Of a DNA stretch of 64,000 bases, positions 18,934 through 27,493 are shown one piece after another; the first letter of the stretch is position 1, and each line of letters begins with the position of its first letter. The notes under the pieces were generated by a model. The model made no database searches and was not told the origin of the DNA. It worked only from the letters and a program-made list of their open reading frames with translations. Origin of the DNA: Petasospora fabianii (lineage: Eukaryota > Ascomycota > Saccharomycetes > Phaffomycetales > Wickerhamomycetaceae); NCBI GenBank assembly GCA_022641835.1, contig CP048720.1, positions 700,847 through 764,846 on the forward strand. Reading direction: 5' to 3'. Both the position numbers and the translations under genes were made by a program.

Positions 18934-20763
18934 ATGTCGAATACTTCGCTTCAGAACGCGGAGAAGGTTATCCAGTGGATTAAATCCAACGATGGATTTT
19001 GGGACGAGGCCGCCTTGGAGCTTCGTCAGTCTCCACTTGGCGGAGTCGGAGTCTTCGCCAAAGAGAACATGGACCCGTCTATCGAGAACCGTGTTCTTCT
19101 ACGTCTGCACAAGGACACCCTTTTGTCATTTCAGAAGTCATATGTTGCTAATCTGATCATTGAAGAACAAATAGAGGGTGCACTTGCCCTGGTGTTGGCA
19201 TTCATCTATGAGAAACACAAGCTAGAAGAATCACCATGGAAAGATTACATCTCTACAATCGACTATATTGACTCCAAGGGGAAGCCGATTCTTCCACCAT
19301 CACTGTGGAAGAATAACCAGAAGTTAATGCTCCAAGGAACCGAACTTGAAATGATGGGTGCACTTGATGAATCCGAGAACCAGGACGCATTCGAGAGGGC
19401 ATGCACTTTCGCTATCAACCAACATGAGTCCAGTGGTGGTGCTATTGAGATCCCGTATGAATTGGACATTGTTGGTAAGGAGGACGACGAAGTCAAGGAA
19501 AGATATGAACACTTTATCGCTATCAGCCATGCTGTTGCCTCAAGGGATTTCGAGATTGATGAATTCCATCAGGTTGCCTTATGCCCCGGTGCTGACTTGT
19601 TCAATCATGAGATTAGAAACAATGTCAGATTCGAGAGCTACTTTGAGGTTTGTGTTATGTGTGGTGCTCTAGCTTGTGACCATGTTGGTCTTCCAGAGGA
19701 TAATGAGGGACCTGACGATGAAATGATGTCAGACGATGAGGAAGAGGATGAAAATGAGAATGAGAGCGATCCAGGTAGTGAAGTAGAGGATCATGAAAAG
19801 CTTGAGGAGCACGACAGTGATCCAGAACATTCAAATTCAGAACTAGATGATGGGGATGAGGCTGGTGTGGGACCAGAAGAAAACAGTGAAGAAGAGGAAG
19901 AAGAAGAGGAAGAAGAAGAGGAAGAAGTTTTCGATGGCCCAATCGAGGACTTCATTACACACATTGAGGCTCAGTTTGAGAAAGAAAAGGAGGAAATGAA
20001 GCAGGAACAAGAGCAAGAAGATGCTAAGTATCCGGGCCCAAAACTGAACATCCATGACCTTAACAAGACTCCACATCCAGATGAATGCTGTGACATCGTG
20101 CTTCACAAGAAGGTGTCTGCTGGTGATGAGCTTTTCAACACATACGGAGACTTCAGTAACACCATCCTTCTTTCGAAGTATGGGTTTGTCATTCCAGGAA
20201 ATGTCAATGACACTGTGAGTCTGGGGTTGCAAATTTTGAAGCTCAAGAAGAAGAAACAGTTCTCTAGACACTTCCAATGGTGGGAAGAAGCCGGTTATGA
20301 CATCATGAGGGAGTACATCAACAAGAAGAGCAAGCATCATCACGATCATGAAGACGGCTGCGAAGAAGGCTGTGAAGATGGTTGCCAAGATGGCTGCTGT
20401 GACGATGAAGAAGAAGACGATGAAGTTCCAAGCTGGTCCATGGAGATGAGGCTGCTGAACAATGGTGAGCCAAGTCCATTGACTTTTGCCCTACTGAAGC
20501 TGCTCTCTTTCAACGCTCCGGAGTTGCACAAGTTCTTGCAAAAGAAGACCAAGATCAACTTACAGCTACTCACCACCAATGGATCCAAGGCATACAAGAT
20601 GCTTGCAGAACTGGTTGATTCTAGAGAGAAGCTATATGCTGATATGGACTTCAAAAAGTTTGCAAAGAAGGGTGGATATAGAGAGAAGCTTGCTGCGCAG
20701 TTGGTTTTGGATGAGCTTTCCATCATCAAAAGAGCCAAGAATGTGATTAAGAAGCAGCTTTAA
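18934..20763 (+). CDS. SET-domain protein lysine methyltransferase (RKM family), with acidic and Cys/His-rich inserts
   Basis: 609 residues. The protein has the N-terminal SET layout of the RKM/SETD6/Rubisco-LSMT class: ELRQSPLGGVGVFAKENM (residues 29-46), then the core motif CPGADLFNHEIRNNVRF (about 218-234) and ELFNTYGDFSNTILLSKYGFV (about 397-417). Inside the SET core is a very acidic insert of about 100 residues with a long Glu run (around 305-330). Another insert (around 465-495) mixes HHHDHEDGC with repeats of GC-E/D-x-GC. RKM enzymes methylate ribosomal proteins (Rpl12, Rpl23, Rpl42); the best S. cerevisiae counterpart may be RKM3 or RKM2, which I cannot separate without alignment. A PAC box 49 bp upstream supports a ribosomal role. 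Confidence 0.75.
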   Translation: MSNTSLQNAEKVIQWIKSNDGFWDEAALELRQSPLGGVGVFAKENMDPSIENRVLLRLHKDTLLSFQKSYVANLIIEEQIEGALALVLAFIYEKHKLEESPWKDYISTIDYIDSKGKPILPPSLWKNNQKLMLQGTELEMMGALDESENQDAFERACTFAINQHESSGGAIEIPYELDIVGKEDDEVKERYEHFIAISHAVASRDFEIDEFHQVALCPGADLFNHEIRNNVRFESYFEVCVMCGALACDHVGLPEDNEGPDDEMMSDDEEEDENENESDPGSEVEDHEKLEEHDSDPEHSNSELDDGDEAGVGPEENSEEEEEEEEEEEEEVFDGPIEDFITHIEAQFEKEKEEMKQEQEQEDAKYPGPKLNIHDLNKTPHPDECCDIVLHKKVSAGDELFNTYGDFSNTILLSKYGFVIPGNVNDTVSLGLQILKLKKKKQFSRHFQWWEEAGYDIMREYINKKSKHHHDHEDGCEEGCEDGCQDGCCDDEEEDDEVPSWSMEMRLLNNGEPSPLTFALLKLLSFNAPELHKFLQKKTKINLQLLTTNGSKAYKMLAELVDSREKLYADMDFKKFAKKGGYREKLAAQLVLDELSIIKRAKNVIKKQL

Positions 20764-20995
20764 TGACAGTTTACGAGTGCATATATCATGCTTTGTCTAG
20801 AAACATGTGTAAAAGTAGTAGTAGCGCGAGACGAGGTGTCCTGCAGGATAATCGAAACATCAAACCTGGCATAGTTACAATAAGCAACAGACTAACAGAC
20901 GTAACAATAAAATGGTTTTATAAACTTATAAACTGTAGGTGAACTAATATACAAAGAATCATATCACTCTGGTTTCAAAGGTACGCAAGACATGA

Positions 20996-22629
20996 TTAAC
21001 AAATAGTGCACGAGCCGAATTTGCTAGTTTTGTCATCCTTCTTCTCTTCAACCTTCTCCCCTTTCTTCTCCTCCTCCTTCTTCTCCGTCTTCTCGTCAAC
21101 AGCATCAGTGAGCTTGTCTGGAACGTCAACTTCCTTATCAGCACTCTTGGTGATACCCTTAGCTGTCAAGAAATCAAACACACCTTCAGTAGCATAGGAG
21201 TCGATGAAATTGTAAAAGGCGTTGAACACGTTCTCGGTAACCTCCTCCTTGTAAATCTTATCGTAGATGTGTTTCATCTTGAAAGCCTGCATCTTCTCCT
21301 CATACTTGGAGAACTCCAATGGGTTGTACCCAAAGTCGTTGAGACGCTGGTTGTAACCAGAGTAGACTGGTTGTTCGAGCAACAGACCTAGAGCTGGGGC
21401 CTTTGGGATGTTCACTTTATCAGCATTGAAACACTGGGTGATTCTCTCCACAGGACAACCGGTACGTGTCACGAGGGAAGCCATGGCAATCATCTTTCTG
21501 ATCTGGTGAAGCATGAAGGATTGACCGTGGATCTTGATGGAGCACCACTCAGTCTGATCAATGACAAATGGATCGGAAACGGTAATCTCCTTCATGTAAC
21601 GACCAGCACTTGGGTCCTTGAAGTGTTTACCCAAGGTGAAGTTGTGGAAGTTGTGGTGACCCAGGTAGACAGCCATGGCGTCTCTCATAACAGTGAGCTT
21701 CTCCTGTGAGACACGGTATTCACGCTTGGCGTTGTACTCAATGTTTTTGAACTTCTTAACGAGACGAACGGTATCATAGTCAGATTCGTACTCCTCAACA
21801 GAAGTTGGCTTCCATTCAGCGATACGCTCCATCTCCTCCTCGGTGAAGTTAGCCTCTTTAACAAGTTGCTCGTACTTCTCCCAGAACTTGGCACTCTCCT
21901 CATCTGGTCTAGTGATACCCGGGTTCAGTTTCTCCTGCTCAATGATCTGCTTGGCAAGGAAGGAACCTGGTTTTGGGGCAATGAAAGCATATGTTGGGAT
22001 TAAGTACTCGTAAACCCTGGAACTGCACATCTTACGACAGTCGAAAGCCTTGTTAGTCTTCTCAATACCCCAAACACGGATCTGGTCTGGAAGCTGCTTG
22101 TTGATGTTCTCCACAGTGGCCTCCTCGCCAGCCTCGTCAATCACGAGCTTGAGAGAGACGACATTACCAGCAGCATGGACACCCTTATCAGTTCTGGCAG
22201 CACGGATGAGACCGGACTTCTTTGGGTCATCAGCGTTGTATGGCGAGATGGCACCGGCCTTGACAAAGGCGTCAAAGAGCTCACCTTCAATGGTCTTGTG
22301 TGGAGGATTAAGCTGCATACCATGATATCCTGTACCACAGTAGCCCACCATGACAGCAACCTTCTTCTTTGGCTTTTTGACGATTGGCTTTCCTTCAGCA
22401 TCGAGCAGAGGAGCACGTGGAGTGGTGTCAAAGTTTATGCGGTTTCTAAAGGTGTTAGTAGCCTGTTTGTGACTCTGATGAATAGAGGACATACCCACTC
22501 TTGCTTCTGCTTCTTGGATCCCTTGCGGTCGTCCCAGTCGGCCTTGCGGGCCTTGGTCCACTTGGAGCGCTGACCGCGCTGAACAGACTGCGCAGACTGT
22601 TCGTCAGAGCCCTGAGCATCGGTGGCCAT
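20996..22629 (-). CDS. PUS1: tRNA pseudouridine synthase Pus1 (spliced, two exons)
   Basis: Pseudouridylates tRNA positions 26-28, 34-36, 65 and 67 and U2 snRNA 44 in the nucleus. Exon 1 is 22629-22499 and exon 2 is 22445-20996, giving 526 residues. Exon 1 encodes a basic leader RSKWTKARKADWDDRKGSKK that closely matches the S. cerevisiae N-terminus, which the exon 2 frame alone lacks. Exon 2 holds VAVMVGYCGTGYHGMQ, the catalytic aspartate in AARTDKGVHA (about Asp130), FDCRKMCSSR and FHNFTLGK, and SIKIHGQSFMLHQIRKM. The intron has tandem donors; only the upstream GTGGGT keeps frame. The tail after residue 480 is Lys/Glu-rich and ends in CTIC. Divergent with NIP7. Confidence 0.88.
22446..22498 (-). 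other. PUS1 intron (53 nt, tandem donor)
   Basis: Reading on the minus strand: donor GTGGGT at 22498-22493 overlapped by canonical GTATGT at 22494-22489, perfect branch point TACTAAC at 22460-22454, acceptor TTTAG ending at 22446. Frame arithmetic requires GTGGGT. Using GTATGT with the same acceptor gives a stop after five codons. Confidence 0.7.
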
Positions 22630-22766
22630 CGTGAACAGTTTGTGTTTGGTGACCAACAAGGGGAAGAGATGAAGAAGGAGATGAGCCCCGAGGTCCGATG
22701 GCTCGCGCTTGTTGGAAATTTTTAGTGGTGTTCGGGTGTGGTGGAGAGCTCATAAAAAAAATTCAG

Positions 22767-22776
22767 AGCTCATCTC
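22767..22776 (-). promoter_or_regulatory. PAC-like element in the PUS1-NIP7 divergent promoter
   Basis: On the minus strand GAGATGAGCT, containing the PAC core GATGAG with the correct following CT. The same 200-bp region has an RRPE-like GGAAATTTTTAG at 22714-22724 and a second GATGAG at 22680-22685. NIP7 is a 60S biogenesis gene and PUS1 an RNA-modification gene, fitting joint control. Confidence 0.45.
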
Positions 22777-22801
22777 TGGGGAGTAATAAGTGAAGCATTG
22801 G

Positions 22802-22834
22802 ATGGAGGTATATCAGCAAGACCATACGCCATGA
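22802..22834 (+). other. Short upstream ORF overlapping the NIP7 start
   Basis: An ATG at 22802 opens an 11-codon frame whose TGA at 22832-22834 overlaps the NIP7 ATG as ATGA. If the NIP7 transcript starts upstream of 22802 this uORF would govern NIP7 by re-initiation. Transcription start is unknown. Confidence 0.4.
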
Positions 22835-23376
22835 GACCACTCACCGAGGAGGAGACCAAGGTCGTTTTCGAGAAACTTGCCAACTACATCGGACGCAACA
22901 TCGCGTACCTCGTTGATAACAAGGAGGACCCACACGTTTTCCGTCTCCAGAAGGACCGTGTCTATTACGTCTCGGACAAAGTTTCAAAGTTTGCCACATC
23001 GGTAGCTCGTCCAAACCTGATGTCCGTCGGTGTGTGTATTGGAAAGTTCACAAAGTCTGGAAAGTTCAAGATTCACGTTACAGCACTGCCCGTGCTCTCA
23101 CAGTACGCAAAGTACAAGATCTGGATCAAGCCAAATGGAGAGATGCCATACCTCTACGGTAACCACGTTCTCAAGGCCCATGTCGGTAGAATGTCTGATG
23201 ATATCCCAGAGCACGCCGGTGTGATAATCTACTCCATGTCCGATGTCCCACTCGGTTTTGGTGTCTCTGCCAAGTCCACTGTCGAGTCCAGAAACTTGCA
23301 GCCAACCGCCATCGTTGCCTTTAGACAGGCCGATATCGGTGAGTACTTGAGAGAGGAGGACACTCTTTTCACTTAA
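22831..23376 (+). CDS. NIP7: 60S ribosome biogenesis protein Nip7
   Basis: 181 residues, exactly the S. cerevisiae length. Nucleolar/cytoplasmic PUA-domain factor associated with pre-60S particles and needed for 27S pre-rRNA processing. Start chosen at MRPLTEEETKVVFEKLANYIGR, the conserved N-terminus; an in-frame TTG at 22798 would add 11 unrelated residues. The N-terminal alpha/beta domain is followed by the PUA domain (about residues 95-175) with KIWIKPNGEMPYLYGNHVLKAHVGRM and PLGFGVSAKST; it ends EYLREEDTLFT. Confidence 0.96.
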   Translation: MRPLTEEETKVVFEKLANYIGRNIAYLVDNKEDPHVFRLQKDRVYYVSDKVSKFATSVARPNLMSVGVCIGKFTKSGKFKIHVTALPVLSQYAKYKIWIKPNGEMPYLYGNHVLKAHVGRMSDDIPEHAGVIIYSMSDVPLGFGVSAKSTVESRNLQPTAIVAFRQADIGEYLREEDTLFT

Positions 23377-23490
23377 TGACCCCCCTTATATTTTCTTGCA
23401 TACGGTGTGTTTTGATTTTGTACAATAGATGAATCTTGTTAATGGCATACATACTTTTTTATTCCGTAGAGCTTTTCTTGTCTCTTTTTG

Positions 23491-24873
23491 TCACTCTGTA
23501 CGAGCCTTCTTTGCCTGTGGACCCTCATCATCATCACTACCACTATCAGCATGATCGTCATTGTTATCTTCACCATTACCGTTTGCATGGTCGTCATCGT
23601 TGTCACTGTCATCATCACCATCTTCAGCATATGTTGGCATCTCCTCCGGCCCATCATCTGCAGGCGTGCTTCTGTGCTTTGGTTGTATAGGTGGGATGAA
23701 GTTTGGATTCTGTCTCTTCTCCCTTTCAAGTTCACGCTGGTGCCACATATGTTCAATCTCTGGTGCTATTTCAATCAATTGCTCTTTGGTTATAGCAACT
23801 TTTATACTCTGTAACACACTTTTAACAACATTAACATGGTTTCCATTTGTCTTATCATCACGGAATCTCAAAATGTGCCATTCATCACCCTCCTTGTTAC
23901 ACTCCGCAATACGTTCCTCTAACGGCTGCTCCAGTGCTTTGAGCTTTTCCCATTCCTCTGGCGTTACACTGAGATCAGCAAAGTAGGTGTATGTGGACTC
24001 ACCTCTCGAGTTATCACCGTGCCAGACGTGGAGTTCAATAGTTGGTTGAGCATCATAGTTCGGATAAGTACGATCTGGATCACGCTCATCAACGTCTTCA
24101 TCGACATACACCGGGATATTCAAATGTATCCTGAAATCGATTGTGTTCTCCTCTGCCGGTTTCCACTTGAGAAGCGTTGGGTCTGTTCCAAAAATGTATG
24201 GTGTCTCGCAGCATGTGAAGATGAGACCATCAGAGATGTGACCCAAGTATTTAAGTTGATCAAAAAGCTTTGGAAGTTTGTAACTTGGATGCATTGGCTT
24301 CACATTGAGTTTGAATGGGAAAACTTCGCATTCCTTGGGATGGTTCGATCTTAGTTTGAAATATGGTTTGAAGAATTCCTGGTCAAGATATCCAAGTCTC
24401 TTGTGAAGAGGCTTAGCGGTGAGATTGAGTTGGTTAATGGCAAGACAGTCAAACATGAGATATCTCAACTCTTTAACTCCTGTGTTTGGGTTCTTGGATA
24501 GCACAAGCTCACCATCGATAATGGTTCCGTTGTGACATGTGTTCTCGTCTTGGTTGTACAATGGGAAGTGGAAATTTGGTACACGGTAGAACTGGTTCTC
24601 TCGCGTGATGAGGAACACTGCCTCGTTGCCCTCTGGATCGAGAATGCAAAACATGAGACATCTTAGTCCATCTGTCTTTTCACAGACGAAATAGTCACGA
24701 CGCTCGAGATTCTCCTCGATGTGTGATGCTTGAAAGGACACTGGTTGAGATCCAGGAAAATGTGTACCCCTCTTGCCCAAAATTCTACTGATTTCCATCT
24801 GTAGCTCTTTGGCGATGGACTCCGGCATGAGGTCACCGGGAATCTGAGGCGACTCTCTATCTGCGTCGAACAT
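23491..24873 (-). CDS. CEG1: mRNA capping enzyme, guanylyltransferase subunit Ceg1
   Basis: 460 residues (459 in S. cerevisiae). Transfers GMP from GTP to the 5' diphosphate end of nascent pre-mRNA in the nucleus, with the triphosphatase Cet1 and phospho-CTD as partners. Start chosen at MFDADRESPQIPG (24873); the upstream in-frame TTG at 24918 is ignored. Nucleotidyltransferase motifs: I EKTDGLR with nucleophile Lys66, III TIIDGELVL, IIIa RYLMFDCLAIN, IV SDGLIFTC, V LLKWKP, and an OB-fold C-terminal half with YVDEDVDERDPDRTYPNYD. The last 60 residues are an Asp/Asn/His-rich low-complexity tail. Divergent with BUR1, another transcription-coupled gene. Confidence 0.95.
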   Translation of the reverse strand: MFDADRESPQIPGDLMPESIAKELQMEISRILGKRGTHFPGSQPVSFQASHIEENLERRDYFVCEKTDGLRCLMFCILDPEGNEAVFLITRENQFYRVPNFHFPLYNQDENTCHNGTIIDGELVLSKNPNTGVKELRYLMFDCLAINQLNLTAKPLHKRLGYLDQEFFKPYFKLRSNHPKECEVFPFKLNVKPMHPSYKLPKLFDQLKYLGHISDGLIFTCCETPYIFGTDPTLLKWKPAEENTIDFRIHLNIPVYVDEDVDERDPDRTYPNYDAQPTIELHVWHGDNSRGESTYTYFADLSVTPEEWEKLKALEQPLEERIAECNKEGDEWHILRFRDDKTNGNHVNVVKSVLQSIKVAITKEQLIEIAPEIEHMWHQRELEREKRQNPNFIPPIQPKHRSTPADDGPEEMPTYAEDGDDDSDNDDDHANGNGEDNNDDHADSGSDDDEGPQAKKARTE

Positions 24874-25299
24874 TGGTGTGTTGTGGGCGATATGTGGGTG
24901 TCTGTGATGTATGCCCAATTGGTGGATGATTGATATGTAGTTAGTTCATGTCAATGTTGGTCTGTTTTTTTTTTTGGGCTAACGCCTTTGGCTTTAGCGT
25001 TGACGAGAGCGAGACACAAGTTTCAGCTTGAATACTGAGAAGAAACAGTACCCTTACACCATTGAAACATATATAATCAAATTAATCAACTTAACCTTAT
25101 CTCCCTAGCCCAAATGAGCTTACTCCAGAGAGAATAAGAGAAGAGAAACTAATCGCGAAACGGGTTACCCGGCCTCTAGAGAGATATATCGAGCGCCGCT
25201 CTGGGAGATTAAGAAGAAGAAGGCAACTAGCCTTTTGACACTTACAGCTCGGACAACTGCGCTTAGACCACTCAAGCCCACGTCACCATACTCAGCAGC
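24874..25299. other. Divergent CEG1-BUR1 promoter region
   Basis: 426 bp. It holds a T11 tract at 24965-24975 followed by a small imperfect inverted repeat (AACGC at 24981-24985, GCGTT at 24997-25001). No gene seen. Confidence 0.45.
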
Positions 25300-27150
25300 A
25301 TGCCCATGGCCCTAAACCGTCGTGGAGCTGCCTCCAAGCCCAAGGCTGCCCCAGCCAAGAGCTTCTCTGGCATGGCGACTCACAACGCCTACCACTTTGA
25401 GAAGAAACTCGGAGAGGGAACCTTTGGTATCGTCTACAAGGGCGAAAAGACCTCTGAGCGCAAGCTTGTGGCAGTAAAGCGTATCCTTCAGAGAGACATT
25501 GGTGACACTTTCCCCATCACTGCTTTTAGAGAGATCACCATACTTCGTCGACTCCGAAACGACTATCTTGTTGAGCTCGTTGATGTCATCGTTGACAAGC
25601 CAGGCCCCACTGAGGAGAAAACAGACCTTGTTGGGAAGGGTGGGAAGGCATTTTATCTCGTATTCCCTTATATGTCATATGATCTCACAGGAATTTTACA
25701 AAATGACAAGATTACACTTACAGTATCCGACAACAAGTCCATCATGATGCAGCTCTTCAAGGGTCTCCACTTCATGCACAGCAAAAACTTCCTTCATCGT
25801 GATATCAAGGCCTCCAACATTCTCATCAACTCTAATGGTCTTCTCAAAATTGGAGATTTTGGTCTTGCAAGATCCTTCAATCCACCAGCTTTGACCAAGA
25901 ACTCACCAGGAGGAGGACGTGACCAGTTGACAGAGGTTGTTATGACACGTTGGTATCGTGCACCAGAGGTGCTGATCGGAAATAGACGATACACTACTGC
26001 TGTTGATCTTTGGGCTTGTGGTTGTATCTTGGGTGAGCTCTATGAGAAAAAACCTATCCTTCCCGGAAAGTCTGATGTGCAACAGGCATATGACATCTTT
26101 GCACTCGTTGGCTCACCGAACCAAAGAACCATGCCAGGAGTTGAAGACTTCTTGACTAAATACCCGGGCATCACTCCATCCAGCAGCACTATTCGTCAAA
26201 GGTTTGAATCAAAGATGGGTCCAGAAGCTGCTGATCTCATGGAAAAGTTGATGCTCCTCGACGCGCAAAGAAGATACACAGCAGAGAAGGCACTTGAACA
26301 CGAGTGGTTGACTTCAGTGGAACCACTTCCAACAGACAGGGTTAAAGTTGACTTCCCAGATTGTCACGAGGCAGACGTGATTTCAAAGAGACAACAAGAA
26401 CCAAAATCAAGACCTTCATTACCACCTTCCAACCCTCAAACTGGTAATGCACCAAGACCTCTCCCTGCAGTACCAACATATGGCAGGGAGCCAGAGGTGT
26501 CACAAGTACCATCTGCTACAAGCGGGTTTTCACATCCACCTAGAGGTGCTCCTCCTGTACATGCTATGGCGAACGCTGACCCACAGGTTCCATTATCAGG
26601 ACCACCTAATCCTTATGCAAACGTCAACGTACCTAAGAACACATTCCTTCCATCGAAAAAGAATGACACAAACGATAATGCTAACTCTTATGTCCCAAAT
26701 AATTCATACAACTCCACGAACCAACCACATTACAACAAGGGTCATCCTCATCATCACCAAAATCATCATAATGGTTATCGTGGGAACAGCAATAATGGCC
26801 CTCATAATCGAAATGACTATCACGGGCATTCATATGGGAACAACAGCTCATTACCAAGACCTTCTGATCCTCTTCCACCTAGACCATACGGTGGTAACAG
26901 ACCTTGGAGGGGTCCTGGGAATCCAAATCCCCATGGGCCTCCAAGACAAGGAACACATCACAACCAGTACTTCTCCCAGGGGAGAGGACCAACCGGCGAT
27001 AGCTGGCAGCCAGGTAAGGATGAAGAACATGCGGGATATGGCTACAAGCGTCAGAGAGTTGGATCAGATGCTAACGGATACAACAAAAGACATGATAATG
27101 TTCGTTATGGGAACGGACCTAGAGGAGGTGAACTTCAATACGATGGCTAA
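25300..27150 (+). CDS. BUR1: Cyclin-dependent kinase Bur1/Sgv1 (CDK9-like)
   Basis: 616 residues (657 in S. cerevisiae). Catalytic subunit, with cyclin Bur2, of the kinase that phosphorylates Spt5 and the Pol II CTD linker to promote elongation and H2B ubiquitination. Kinase domain at about 32-330: glycine loop LGEGTFGIVYKG (37-48), Lys60 in VAVKRI, PITAFRE helix (72-78), HRDIKASN (166-173), DFG (186-188) and activation loop VVMTRWYRAPEV. After the kinase is a long disordered tail rich in Pro, Asn, His and Gly, with His-Asn runs. CTG at 25972 encodes the conserved Leu of EVLIG. IPL1 follows in tandem. Confidence 0.92.
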   Translation: MPMALNRRGAASKPKAAPAKSFSGMATHNAYHFEKKLGEGTFGIVYKGEKTSERKLVAVKRILQRDIGDTFPITAFREITILRRLRNDYLVELVDVIVDKPGPTEEKTDLVGKGGKAFYLVFPYMSYDLTGILQNDKITLTVSDNKSIMMQLFKGLHFMHSKNFLHRDIKASNILINSNGLLKIGDFGLARSFNPPALTKNSPGGGRDQLTEVVMTRWYRAPEVLIGNRRYTTAVDLWACGCILGELYEKKPILPGKSDVQQAYDIFALVGSPNQRTMPGVEDFLTKYPGITPSSSTIRQRFESKMGPEAADLMEKLMLLDAQRRYTAEKALEHEWLTSVEPLPTDRVKVDFPDCHEADVISKRQQEPKSRPSLPPSNPQTGNAPRPLPAVPTYGREPEVSQVPSATSGFSHPPRGAPPVHAMANADPQVPLSGPPNPYANVNVPKNTFLPSKKNDTNDNANSYVPNNSYNSTNQPHYNKGHPHHHQNHHNGYRGNSNNGPHNRNDYHGHSYGNNSSLPRPSDPLPPRPYGGNRPWRGPGNPNPHGPPRQGTHHNQYFSQGRGPTGDSWQPGKDEEHAGYGYKRQRVGSDANGYNKRHDNVRYGNGPRGGELQYDG

Positions 27151-27493
27151 TGTGCGATTAGAGATGGGCTTCTTTTCCAGCTCCATCTGCACTTTTTGTG
27201 ATGACCAACGAAATTTTTTTTTACTGTAGATTGACACAGCTGACTTAACAAGTTCCTGATTGATCATAAAGATGGCCACCATGAATCTGCCAAAACTACA
27301 CGGTCCCGCATCTATCTAATGTTTATGTTTCACCCGATATGGAAATTTTCGCGTCTTGATCGGTTCTTTGTTTAACTTTTGAAGGTGAGGATGAAATCTC
27401 TTAACCTGTTGCACATCCTAAGAGCCATTTAGAGACGGACAAGGGCAGTTCTTATAGCCTGAGACTCTTTCCAAGAAGATTACAGACGATATC
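27151..27493. other. Intergenic between BUR1 and IPL1
   Basis: 343 bp: BUR1 3' region with a T-rich stretch at 27212-27220, and the IPL1 promoter. I see no RNA gene or ORF to support. Confidence 0.4.
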
